DNA of 64,000 bases from Empedobacter falsenii. GTDB taxonomy: Bacteria > Bacteroidota > Bacteroidia > Flavobacteriales > Weeksellaceae. Position numbers and translations under genes: made by a program. Below are positions 12,177 to 20,736 of the stretch, piece after piece. The stretch spans positions 775,501-839,500 of the forward strand of contig NZ_CP040908.1 in the NCBI RefSeq assembly GCF_013488205.1. The letters run 5' to 3'. Every line of letters begins with the position of its first letter. The first letter of the stretch is position 1. A model generated the notes under the pieces. The model made no database searches. It was not told the origin of the DNA and saw only the letters and a program-made list of their open reading frames with translations.

Positions 12177-13026
12177 TTATAATAGGTACTTTTTAGATAA
12201 ATAATAATCTTCGTATAAATTTGCATTTTCACCAATTTCAAGATTTATGATAATATTTTTTTTATCATAAAGAATTTGTACATACATTTTTTTTTGTTGT
12301 AATTCATTAATTACTGATTCAAAAAAATTAATTCTTTGACTATCTTTTTGATATTCATTAATTACTAAATAATAATCACTAGATAATGATAATTTAAGTG
12401 AATCAACAATGTTACTTTCATTTGATTCATCTATTTTGATGTTTTGAGAATTTACATCAAGGCACTAATGGTAATTTAGAATATATTTTTTCTAAATTTT
12501 CTAAATCTTTGGCTTTGTATGTCAGTAGATAATCATCATGAGATAATAGAAACATATAATCATTAATTACTATTCCGCTACTACCATCTAAGAAAAAATC
12601 TTAAAAGGTTATTCTGTTGCTCCTTCATAACCTATATTTATGTAAAATACATCATTAGGGAGTTCTAATTTGAATCTATCTTTTATATAAATTTTGAAAC
12701 TTCCTTTACCAAGAATTTTTACTACATTTAGTTTATTGAATGAATATCTAGTTTTTATATTATTCATAACAAACTCTTGTTCATCAAAATAAATAATATT
12801 TTTCTTAAAATCATCCACATCTTTTTCTATTATAGGATTATCAAAAAACCTTGTTACATCAACTAATTCTCAATTTTGAATATATCCTTCTTTATTTATT
12901 ATTGGTTTAGCTGAACCATTTGAATTGATAATGGAATCATTTTCTTTATTTTCATTTCCTTTTACTATACCTTTTTTGCATGAAAAAAATGAAACTATAA
13001 CTTATATATATAAATGCACTTCTCAT
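12177..13026 (-). pseudogene. decayed lipoprotein gene, candidate old immunity gene
   Basis: Reading the minus strand from the ATG at 13026 gives a lipoprotein-like protein of roughly 280 residues in pieces: signal MRSAFIYI then, after a 1-nt shift in the TA run near 13000, VIVSFFSCKKG. An in-frame TGA lies at 12870-12872. A clean 69-codon stretch (12612-12818) ends at TAA 12609-12611. Coding continues after another shift (FFLDGSSGIVINDYMFLL) and after a further shift near 12464 (DVNSQNIKIDESNESN) to the stop at 12177. At least four lesions make it non-functional. Function unknown; its position behind an effector tail, as in the intact cassettes, suggests a former immunity lipoprotein. Confidence 0.8.
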
Positions 13027-13027
13027 T

Positions 13028-13170
13028 TTATTTATGATTTTTATAATTATTATTTTTAAATATTTCAATTTCTGATTCTCTTCTATTTACAAGACCAGAA
13101 GTTCCTCCATTTGTTACATCACTGAATTCATTTGTTCCTTCTTAATACAATTGATATTTATCTTAATTTG
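13028..13170 (-). pseudogene. remnant of an effector C-terminal tail
   Basis: The minus strand reads DKYQLY, TAA, then EGTNEFSDVTNGGTSG followed by LVNRRESEIEIF and a short basic tail ending at the stop 13028, 1 nt before the decayed lipoprotein ATG. Further upstream (13142-13200) more stops appear. The tight spacing to a lipoprotein gene mimics effector-immunity junctions in this region. Family not recognised; too short to be sure. Confidence 0.5.
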
Positions 13171-13214
13171 AGTTTCTCTTTTTATTTATTCTTCTTAATT
13201 AAGAAAGACTCATA

Positions 13215-14294
13215 TTAAAAAGCACTTAAATTTTCACAAAATATTTTTAATCTTTCGTAATTATAATAGTTGTTTTTCTCTAATTCTCTTTTATACTCAT
13301 CATGGTTTCGTAAAAATTCTTGGGAAATTCCTAAATTTCCAACATCTAATGATTTCTCCATTAAAAGAGCAATAATTTTATTACTATCAATGTAACTATC
13401 TGGATTGTTATAAATTTTTTCAATAATTTCTGAAAGTGAATCATAGCCATTACCTTCTTTCGCAGGAGACAATAGTTCATTTGTTTTACCATTATAAATA
13501 ATTTCTTCTATGTCTTTTAAAATGTTTTCGCGTATTCTATACTTATTTTTAATTTTATCAAATATCAGATCATGAAATAATTTAACATCATCGTAATCAT
13601 AATTTTCTAAAACCATTTTTGTTATTTTTGGTTCCTTATCATAATTAAACGTAACAAGTAGAGTTTTTAAAAATTCTTTATCATTGAAAAGCAACCAAGC
13701 TAAGTCTCCCTTACTATCATTAAATAAATATTTATTTCGAGCAATTATATTATGTGGTAAATCTATCTGGTAAGAATTATCATTATTAATTTTAATAATA
13801 TCTCCTAAAAGAGGGAGCTCAGTTATAAAACCATAATTATAAAAGAAGAATAAATGATTATAAGTATAATCATATTCAGTCTGTCGTAGCGTTTTATCTT
13901 CAGATGTTGTAGAAGGTATTAAATAGGTTATAAAATTATCATGTGGTATAGTGTTTTCATTGTCTTTTTCATTAATACTTATATGAAATATTGCATTAAT
14001 TTTTTTTTGAAATTCATCTTGTGATGGAATTTTATAACCATTATTAATCAACCCTTTTCGTGTTACTTGTCCACCTAAGTCTAAATCAATATCAGTTAAT
14101 TTATACACATGATATATGTCCATATCATCTTCAGGAAGTTCTATTTTTTCTTGAAGCTTTAGGTGCTTTTTAATTAATTCTATATTAAACATGTCTATTG
14201 TATCATTTTTTGTAATTTCAGCTTTAATTATTTCTTTTTTTTTGCAACTCATAAATATTGAGCTTACTAAAAATATAAATATTATTTTTTTCAT
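13215..14294 (-). CDS. lipoprotein of unknown function, candidate immunity protein for the peptidoglycan-hydrolase effector
   Basis: 359-aa protein with a clear lipoprotein signal (FLVSSIFMSC, Cys17, followed by KKKE). The rest is soluble, acidic, Asn/Asp/Lys-rich and without a domain I recognise. It follows the effector gene by 11 nt on the same strand. A periplasmic lipoprotein directly behind a peptidoglycan-degrading effector is the expected layout for immunity; this is inference from position and location only. Confidence 0.72.
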   Translation of the reverse strand: MKKIIFIFLVSSIFMSCKKKEIIKAEITKNDTIDMFNIELIKKHLKLQEKIELPEDDMDIYHVYKLTDIDLDLGGQVTRKGLINNGYKIPSQDEFQKKINAIFHISINEKDNENTIPHDNFITYLIPSTTSEDKTLRQTEYDYTYNHLFFFYNYGFITELPLLGDIIKINNDNSYQIDLPHNIIARNKYLFNDSKGDLAWLLFNDKEFLKTLLVTFNYDKEPKITKMVLENYDYDDVKLFHDLIFDKIKNKYRIRENILKDIEEIIYNGKTNELLSPAKEGNGYDSLSEIIEKIYNNPDSYIDSNKIIALLMEKSLDVGNLGISQEFLRNHDEYKRELEKNNYYNYERLKIFCENLSAF

Positions 14295-14305
14295 TTTTTT
14301 CTATT

Positions 14306-16510
14306 TTATCTTAAACCTAAATGGAAATGGTCTTGATGTACACTTAATGCTTTCCCTGTTGTGTTTTTAATTTCCTTTTTATATGCGTAATTCTTAATAA
14401 AATTCCATTTCACTCCTACTGCAATTATATTTTCTAAATCAGCTATAAATGCATTCTCATTTACATAGTTTTTCATTGCATCATACCAATAAGTTCGTCC
14501 ACCATTTGTACTTCCTGGATATCTAATATCTACATCATTCCCATTCAGATTATGACCAGAGTGTCCTATATTTCTACCATCATCTGCAGAAATATCATTA
14601 AAATACAAAGATTTTGAATATCCATTTTTAGGTAAAGAATAAAAGAATCCTAATAAAGCAGCACACACTTTTTCATTAATCCAATTGTCCCCACCTTTAT
14701 CTCTAGTACCAAATCTGCCCCAATTGGGTCCTGATTCAGGAAAAGGTATTAGACCATGTTGATTTTTTTGTAAAGTATAAGTTTTTATCAATTTATTATT
14801 TTCGTAAATTTGATACTGATATTTTTTACTTTCATTATTTTCTTTTATTTTAGAATACAGGAATTTTTCAATCTCTATTTTGTAAATATTCACTTCTCCT
14901 ATTTCTGTATTTTCTTTGATTAATGTTTTACATTCATCTACACTTAATGCTATAACACCTTTTTTGAAATATTCCTTAGCTACATTAGTATTTAATCCGG
15001 CTAAATTGATTTTTTTTCTAATCTTTTCAACTTTTGAAACATCATTCACCACTAGAACAGAGTCACTTAATCCTTTTCCTTTCCAATCTGCTAATGCACT
15101 TAATACTGCATATTTTGGTTCTATTGGCATATCATAATAGGTAATGAAATCAAATAAATCAACATTTTTTAAAGTTTTCTCTTTTCTTCCTTCATTGAAC
15201 TTAAATTCATTAAAATGTTTTTTTCTACTTTCAGAAGAAATCAAGTCTTGATAAATATTACTAGGTACATATTCTTTAATAAGTCCCATAGCTGATTTAT
15301 AATTTCCTTTACCTGTTAATTGAATTAATCCTTTTCCACGAAAATTAAATCCATCTCCACTTGCTTCATTTCCATTTCCATTTCCAAATCCATTTTCTGC
15401 AGCATATAAAAAGTTGAAAAGTTTCTTTTGATCAGGTCTTTCATCACAAAATTCTTCAATTTGACCTCTTTTGTCTAATATTTTCCCTCGCTCTCCAAAA
15501 ATTCCGCTTCTAATATTTTTTGGTATATATTTGATTTTACCTTCACACATTTCGTCCTTTCTAAAATGGGTTTCTGCAGCTATCTGAGAAAGAAAATGTG
15601 CTTTTTTTGCACAAGTATTAATACCAAAATTTAGTTTGTATTTATTAATCCAATTAACACAATTCATTCTAAAGTCTTTATCACTATCTCCAAATATTTC
15701 TTTTATTTCATTCCATGTAATATCTTTCTCACAATTCGGACATTTACCATCATTAGAAGTTTCAGGTGCATCATTATCGTTATAAGAAGACATAGATCTA
15801 GCACTCTCAAAAATATCAGCCATAGATTGAAATTCAGAAACCACAACAACTGGCGTTTTATTGGTAACTGATTGTTGTTCGTAGGTTGCCGTTACAAAAA
15901 ATCCGATTGCTTTTATATTACCTATCATCAAATTCATAGACTCTGTTGGCGATAATAATTGCATGACATTAAACTGTGCTAAACCAATTCCTTTATCATT
16001 AATATCAATTAACTTAGAATTCATGAAATTAGGTTCACTTTTATCTTCAGCATTCCAAACATGTACTTTCACTTGTTTGTTTACCATATTTATACATTCT
16101 ACACGTACAGTTAACGAATTACCAATACCAGCTAAATCTACATTTTTAGCTCCTTTGTTGTAAAGAACAACTTTCTTTATCTCAGCTTTACTTGACTTCT
16201 TCGTGGGATTAACAAAATAACTTGCAACAAAACTTGCTTTATCTTTTTGTGTTAAAAGTTCTTTCTCTAGTTTATAGATATCCAAACGATACTCTACATT
16301 ATAACCAAAAGAATAAGGTACTGACTGTCCCGTTTTTGGAATATTATTCTTTGTAACATTTACAAAAGCACCGTTTTTGTATTTCTTAAAAATATACCAT
16401 GCATAGGTCACTTTGTTCATATTACTCGTAAACAGAACTCCATTAGAATCGATTACTGAATACATTTCTGTAACACCTACAATTGGTTTTTTTTCTCCTA
16501 TTATCTTCAT
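14306..16510 (-). CDS. two-enzyme peptidoglycan-degrading effector: GH19-like lysozyme/chitinase plus LAS metallopeptidase
   Basis: 734-aa protein in three parts. Residues 1-230: beta-rich N-terminal region with an Ig-like segment (about 110-210), no signal peptide, likely for loading. Residues 257-510: GH19-type chitinase/lysozyme fold, with CPNC at 257-260, HFLSQIAAETHF (Glu313 a candidate catalytic acid) and FNFRGKGLIQLTGKGNY at 388-404. Residues 590-734: LAS/MepA-like D-Ala endopeptidase, with GHSGHNLNGNDVDIRY (His653, Asp661) and HQDHFHLG (His728, His730) as zinc ligands. It would cut both glycan and peptide bonds of murein. It lacks a secretion signal and follows a DUF4280 gene, so export by a T6SS is likely. 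The domain calls are firm, the delivery route is inferred. Confidence 0.85.
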   Translation of the reverse strand: MKIIGEKKPIVGVTEMYSVIDSNGVLFTSNMNKVTYAWYIFKKYKNGAFVNVTKNNIPKTGQSVPYSFGYNVEYRLDIYKLEKELLTQKDKASFVASYFVNPTKKSSKAEIKKVVLYNKGAKNVDLAGIGNSLTVRVECINMVNKQVKVHVWNAEDKSEPNFMNSKLIDINDKGIGLAQFNVMQLLSPTESMNLMIGNIKAIGFFVTATYEQQSVTNKTPVVVVSEFQSMADIFESARSMSSYNDNDAPETSNDGKCPNCEKDITWNEIKEIFGDSDKDFRMNCVNWINKYKLNFGINTCAKKAHFLSQIAAETHFRKDEMCEGKIKYIPKNIRSGIFGERGKILDKRGQIEEFCDERPDQKKLFNFLYAAENGFGNGNGNEASGDGFNFRGKGLIQLTGKGNYKSAMGLIKEYVPSNIYQDLISSESRKKHFNEFKFNEGRKEKTLKNVDLFDFITYYDMPIEPKYAVLSALADWKGKGLSDSVLVVNDVSKVEKIRKKINLAGLNTNVAKEYFKKGVIALSVDECKTLIKENTEIGEVNIYKIEIEKFLYSKIKENNESKKYQYQIYENNKLIKTYTLQKNQHGLIPFPESGPNWGRFGTRDKGGDNWINEKVCAALLGFFYSLPKNGYSKSLYFNDISADDGRNIGHSGHNLNGNDVDIRYPGSTNGGRTYWYDAMKNYVNENAFIADLENIIAVGVKWNFIKNYAYKKEIKNTTGKALSVHQDHFHLGLR

Positions 16511-16520
16511 AGTAAAACCG

Positions 16521-17219
16521 TTAATAATAATCTACATTTTGCTGAACAATTTGATCTTTAAACTCATCAAAATCAATCACGGGATTATAGATTTGTTGCT
16601 CAAAAGAACTCGCATTCTCTATGTTCTTTTTACCAACTTCACTTTGTTGTCCGTGTTTCAGAATCGTTATTTTTCCTCCAGTTACACACATTAATTCAGA
16701 AATTTCTGTCAAACAACTTTTATCCATCACTTTAATTTTATCACAAGCTTTTTGCCATTTACCCGCAGGCGAATACACACAAGGTAAATAACCACCCGAA
16801 GTCGGACGAAGTTTACAATTTCCGAAAGGCATTGCGGGAGGATCAAAAGTTAAATCATCTTCTGTGACAGCTAAATAATCTACTTGCCCATCTGCATCAT
16901 TCCAATAATGTTTTTGATGCGATGTCACTTTAAACTTCGGAAACTTAAAACCTTGATTACATTGACACATTCCTTTCTGAATAATAAAATGTTTGCCATC
17001 ATGTTCGCTTTTTGAGCTAGATTTTTCTTCTTTCTGAGATTCTTCACTCTCTTCCTGATTTTCAGACTCAATTTCTTGCTCAATATCTTTTCCATTTTCA
17101 GAACTTACATCATCTTCTTTCTCTAAAAACTCGTTATATTCTTCGACATCAGAAAAAATAATAAGTTCAGATTCTGGAAATACAATTGTCTTTCCAACAA
17201 TCGGATTTCCATACATCAC
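16521..17219 (-). CDS. DUF4280 PAAR-like spike protein, LysM N-terminus cut off by a stop codon
   Basis: 232-aa ORF remaining of a LysM-DUF4280 protein. Residues 25-75 are an acidic Glu/Ser linker. From about residue 78 comes the DUF4280 domain: FIIQKGMCQCNQG, FPKFKVTSHQKHYWND, MPFGNC, ILKHGQQSEV. DUF4280 proteins are PAAR-like tips of T6SS or contractile injection systems and carry the effector encoded next (10 nt downstream). The natural start is 17336, but codon 28 of that frame is TGA. Translation from the ATG pair at 17214-17219 would give a protein lacking LysM but keeping the spike domain. Confidence 0.82.
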   Translation of the reverse strand: MMYGNPIVGKTIVFPESELIIFSDVEEYNEFLEKEDDVSSENGKDIEQEIESENQEESEESQKEEKSSSKSEHDGKHFIIQKGMCQCNQGFKFPKFKVTSHQKHYWNDADGQVDYLAVTEDDLTFDPPAMPFGNCKLRPTSGGYLPCVYSPAGKWQKACDKIKVMDKSCLTEISELMCVTGGKITILKHGQQSEVGKKNIENASSFEQQIYNPVIDFDEFKDQIVQQNVDYY

Positions 17220-17336
17220 ATCATTTTCATCACAATTCAGATTATGATAAATTCATAAGAAATGTCCTTCTTTCACTCCAATTTCTTGGGCTATCGAAGT
17301 AAAAGTGTCGCCTGGTTTTACAGTATAAGTTTTCAT
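17220..17336 (-). pseudogene. LysM domain separated from its DUF4280 protein by in-frame TGA
   Basis: From the ATG at 17336 the frame reads a canonical LysM start (YTVKPGDTFTSIAQEIGV), then TGA at 17253-17255 (codon 28), then IYHNLNCDENDV straight into the DUF4280 ORF without a frameshift. The second half matches the usual LysM end (YHN..C). One substitution (for example CGA to TGA) explains it. Confidence 0.85.
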
Positions 17337-17352
17337 CGTTTTGGTTGGTTTT

Positions 17353-18369
17353 TTATTTTAGGATTAGTTTGTAGATTCTGTACAGTTTTTCGTTATCATA
17401 AAGTTGTATTTCTGCATTAGCTTCTAACAATTGTTTGACTTTCTTATCCGTTTTATATTCAAAAAATAGTTCAGTGTAAAAAGAACTCGTTTTATCTTCC
17501 TCATCACTTTTAATTCCGTTTAAAATATTTTCCAAATCATAATTGTTTATTGTTTTTGCATTGATAATCGTCGATACATCGTTCTCAAAATGATAATAAG
17601 AAACATTGCATTCACAATTCACAGCAAAAGAATTAGGTACGAGATAAAATTTCTTTAGAAAATTATTTTCCGTTTGAAATACTTCACGATTCATAAATAA
17701 GACTTGAAAAAGTAAAGAAGAAGTAAATTGATTCAATAAATAATCTTTATTCGTAAGATTATACTCAAAAGCATCGAGGTATTTTTCTGTTAAATCTCCA
17801 ATAAAATCAGCTTCGATTTCTTTTCGGTTTTTATGGAAGTTTTTAATTAATTTTTCGGGTTCAAAAACAGAAATAAATTTTCCTTTTTCATTGATAACGA
17901 ATCGAAAAGGAAAAATAGATTGTTGCGTTTTTTGAGCTAAATGATAAAGTTTTTCATCAGGAATCTCTCCATTTCGTCGGAACTCTTTTCGATTAAATTC
18001 AACGATATTTTTATGTTCAATTTCTTTAAAGTTTAATGTAATATTATAGCTAATAAGGTTTTGTTTTTGATGATTATCATTTATAATTTCGGTAATTTGA
18101 TATTCATTTTTATAAAAACTCTGCCCGAAGAATTGATTTGGGCGCTCGTTTGCTTTTTCTCTATTTCTTGATGAATTACTATTAATAGAAATCGGAACAA
18201 AAAGAAAGTTTATTCCTCTTAAATGGTCAAAAACAATTCGTTCAGAAATTTCACACCGCTCGTTATGAAAGAATTTCAGATCAACAGGATGAATCTGTAG
18301 GCGTTTTGCAACAGATAATAACGTATCGTTCTTTTGGATTTTATGTATATAAAATTCAGTAGTTGACAT
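17353..18369 (-). CDS. LysM-containing protein of T6SS effector cassette B
   Basis: 338-aa cytoplasmic-type protein (no signal peptide). An N-terminal LysM-like segment, YIHKIQKNDTLLSVAKRLQI then LKFFHN..C (residues 7-40), is followed by about 300 residues of mixed alpha/beta sequence of unknown function. It is the first gene of the cassette LysM - DUF4280 - effector - lipoprotein and has a paralogue in the same place of cassette A (23870-24820), sharing the DLR/LKFFHN pattern and the P(F/L)(R/K)(F/L)(V/I) segment. Likely a chaperone/adaptor or baseplate-linked factor for spike loading (inference). It ends 17 bp before the LysM start of the next gene. Confidence 0.72.
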   Translation of the reverse strand: MSTTEFYIHKIQKNDTLLSVAKRLQIHPVDLKFFHNERCEISERIVFDHLRGINFLFVPISINSNSSRNREKANERPNQFFGQSFYKNEYQITEIINDNHQKQNLISYNITLNFKEIEHKNIVEFNRKEFRRNGEIPDEKLYHLAQKTQQSIFPFRFVINEKGKFISVFEPEKLIKNFHKNRKEIEADFIGDLTEKYLDAFEYNLTNKDYLLNQFTSSLLFQVLFMNREVFQTENNFLKKFYLVPNSFAVNCECNVSYYHFENDVSTIINAKTINNYDLENILNGIKSDEEDKTSSFYTELFFEYKTDKKVKQLLEANAEIQLYDNEKLYRIYKLILK

Positions 18370-18493
18370 AGTGGTAGGTTAGTAAGTTGTACTAAATATA
18401 CCATATTTTTTATAATAAATTGATTTTAAGTAATTAAAAAAATAATATTGTTTATAACTGAAGTCTTATTTAATTGATAAATCTCAAAAAATC

Positions 18494-18656
18494 ATATCAA
18501 AATTATATCAAAACAATGGTAAAAAATAGAGATTTTAAAATGCAGTAAAATTTATAATTCATTAATTATCAGCATAATTAAATAAAAAAAGCACCTTTTA
18601 AAAGGTGCTTTTGTGGTCCCACTTGGGCTCGAACCAAGGACTTGCTGATTATGAGT
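18494..18656. repeat. 163-bp direct repeat, copy B (holds the 3' part of tRNA-Met and its terminator)
   Basis: Matches 24978-25140 over exactly 163 bp without gaps. The first 31 bp and the last ~80 bp are nearly identical, with a diverged 55-bp middle. It covers the promoter-proximal flank of the LysM gene, the tRNA terminator, and the tRNA from its 3' end to the anticodon stem. Confidence 0.9.
18580..18612 (-). terminator. terminator of tRNA-Met
   Basis: Perfect stem GCACCTTTT/AAAAGGTGC (18591-18608) with T-tract on the minus strand (the A run at 18584-18590), directly downstream of the tRNA 3' end. Confidence 0.85.
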
Positions 18657-18687
18657 CAGCTACTCTAACCAGCTGAGTTATAGGACC
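18614..18687 (-). tRNA. tRNA-Met (anticodon CAT)
   Basis: Minus-strand cloverleaf: acceptor GGTCCTA pairs with TGGGACC, D-arm ACTC...GAGT, anticodon arm GCTGA-CTCATAA-TCAGC with CAT, T-arm CTTGG-TTCGAGC-CCAAG, discriminator A; CCA is not encoded. The CAT anticodon could also be tRNA-Ile2 (lysidine), but the body resembles flavobacterial elongator tRNA-Met. It sits between the two effector cassettes. Confidence 0.92.
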
Positions 18688-18981
18688 AAAATAAAAGAAT
18701 AATTCCCTTTATTGTGAATGCAAATATATAAAATCTAAAACATAAAAAACAAGTTAAAAATAAAAGAATTTTGATATTTTTTACAACAAATTCAATTACA
18801 ATATAATGCTGTTACAATTATTTTATATTAACTACTTATCTTAATGAAAAAATAAACAATTATTACTGATTAATAGTTTTACGTAACTTAAACATATTGA
18901 TATGCTAGAACACGAAAGAACCTCCATTTTTGAAATTTTCTATTTCATAAGATGTGTTATAATCTCATTATCTAATAATTT
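18688..18981. other. gene-free AT-rich stretch between tRNA-Met and cassette A
   Basis: About 290 bp holding the tRNA promoter (minus strand) and the 3' flank of the lipoprotein gene. No ORF, RNA or clear repeat seen. Confidence 0.6.
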
Positions 18982-19020
18982 CTAAAGGAGCACCAGCTTT
19001 TCTAAAGGAGCACCAGCTTT
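18981..19020. repeat. perfect 20-bp tandem duplication at the 3' end of a lipoprotein gene
   Basis: Two identical adjacent 20-mers (18981-19000 and 19001-19020). Removing one restores the reading frame so that the protein ends GAPLEIIR, exactly as in the neighbouring paralogue. Confidence 0.95.
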
Positions 19021-19857
19021 AGGACGATGAAGTAAAATACTATATACTTCCTCAAAATTATTAATATTAGCTATTAAAGGAGATTCTCTATTTTTATTTT
19101 CCAATGCTATTACTTTTCCATTGGAATAATAAATAAGTTTGTAATCTGTGATAGGTAACATATTATGTTTACTTTTTACAATTCGTTCTCTCATCCAATT
19201 TTTATCTTCTTTTATAACTTCTTGATTATTATAATATGATTCATAAGTTTCTATATTTTTTTTGCTATAAAGTTTTTCAAAACCTTCGAAGTCACCTTGA
19301 TTAATTGATTCTCTTACCTGTTCGTATTTTTCCAAAACTTCTTTCAAAAGAGTTTCTTGATTTTCATTTTTTAAATTAACACTATTTTTCCATCCATTTA
19401 TAGTGTAAGAAACCTCTAAATCTATATTAATAGTTTTTTTTATTATGGGTAATTCTTTTAGTTCGTTTTTAAAATCTATACTTGTTAATAATAGACCATT
19501 TTCATTAGATATATTGGATAATCCTTCAGAATATTTATATAATTTAACTTCAAAATTATCCATACCTAATTTATCAACTTCCGTTTTATCTTTATTTGGT
19601 AATAAAACTACTTCTAATAATTGATTTCCTCCTTCCAAAATGAAATCATTGAGTGGAATTTCACTACTAGAACTTTCATTAGAATAATATTTTTCAACAG
19701 GCATTCCATTTAGATAAATCTCATAAGGATTTGCTGATTGAATTTTTAGAGTATAGATTGGTTTTTCTACAGCATCAGAGTTTTTATTATCTTGTCCACA
19801 GCTAGTCAAACAAAATAACAGAAAAAATAAGCTATAAAAGTTAAAAGAAAATCTCAT
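18982..19857 (-). CDS. lipoprotein, candidate immunity protein of cassette A (C-terminus altered by duplication)
   Basis: 291-aa lipoprotein (FLLFCLTSC signal, then GQDN). Paralogue of the broken gene just upstream (19857-20726): both share ANPYEIYLN..P, IPLNDFIL-type segments, GW..S, KYE.. and a C-terminal ILLHRPK.GAPLE. The start ATG overlaps the stop of the upstream paralogue (TAATG), so the pair was co-translated. Because of a 20-bp tandem duplication the last residues read KLVLL instead of IIR. No known domain recognised. Position behind the 874-aa effector and periplasmic location suggest immunity (inference). Confidence 0.75.
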   Translation of the reverse strand: MRFSFNFYSLFFLLFCLTSCGQDNKNSDAVEKPIYTLKIQSANPYEIYLNGMPVEKYYSNESSSSEIPLNDFILEGGNQLLEVVLLPNKDKTEVDKLGMDNFEVKLYKYSEGLSNISNENGLLLTSIDFKNELKELPIIKKTINIDLEVSYTINGWKNSVNLKNENQETLLKEVLEKYEQVRESINQGDFEGFEKLYSKKNIETYESYYNNQEVIKEDKNWMRERIVKSKHNMLPITDYKLIYYSNGKVIALENKNRESPLIANINNFEEVYSILLHRPKAGAPLEKLVLL

Positions 19858-20726
19858 TATCTAATAATTTCTAAAGGTGCACCATCTTTTGGACGATGAA
19901 GTAAAATAAAATATGTATAATTCATTTTTCCATCATTAGCGTATAAAGCACTTTTCCCTTTAGGATTTTCAAGTGTAACTAATTTACCATTCCCATATAA
20001 CTTCATAGAATAATTTTCTACACTTTTCATATTGCCTTTACTTTTCATGATTCGTTCATTGACGAAATCATTATCCTCTTTGGCTAAAGTTTTGTCATTA
20101 TAAAAAGAAGTATTCACCTCATTATCTCTAATCTTATTCATTTAAAAAAAAGAGTTTATATCTCCTTTATTTATAACATCTTTGAGTTCGTTATATTTTT
20201 TCAAAACTTCTTCTTTCAAAGCTTCTTTATTATCGTTAGATAAATCTGAAGACAAAGACCAGCCAATATTTTCGTATGGTATTTCTATATTCACTAAATC
20301 ATCTTTAACAACTATTGGAGAACTGACAATATTAGTAAATTTTACTTCTTTTACTAAAAATCCATTTTGACCAACTTCTGAAATACTTTTATATCTCATT
20401 ACATCTAATTTAAAATGCTCAAGACCTATTTTATCTATATTTTTATCGTTTTCTGAATGTAAAACTATTTTTATTTTTTGTTCTCCTGATTTTAAAATCA
20501 AATCATTTATAGGTAATTCAAAATTTATACTACTTTTTTCAATACTCTTATCGAAAGGAACATCATTTAAATAAATTTCATAAGGATTTGCTACAGAAAC
20601 TTTAAAAGTATATATATAATTGTTTTCAGATTGATTAAGTGAACTCATTTTATTTTGTTTATCTTGTTTGTTTTGACAACTCGCTATACTAAAAATTAGC
20701 ATAATGATTAATAGTATTTTTTTCAT
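19857..20726 (-). pseudogene. immunity-like lipoprotein paralogue interrupted by an in-frame TAA
   Basis: Lipoprotein (IFSIASC signal; start at ATG 20726) running to TAA at 20142-20144, followed without frameshift by 94 more codons to 19857. Aligned with the downstream paralogue, GDINSFF-stop-MNKIRDNEV lines up residue for residue with GDFEGFEKLYSKKNIET, the stop taking the place of Lys, so a single AAA-to-TAA change is the simplest cause. The C-terminus HRPKDGAPLEIIR is the ancestral end. Translation could restart at the ATG right after the stop (20141) but without a signal peptide. Confidence 0.88.
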
Positions 20727-20736
20727 TATATTTTTT

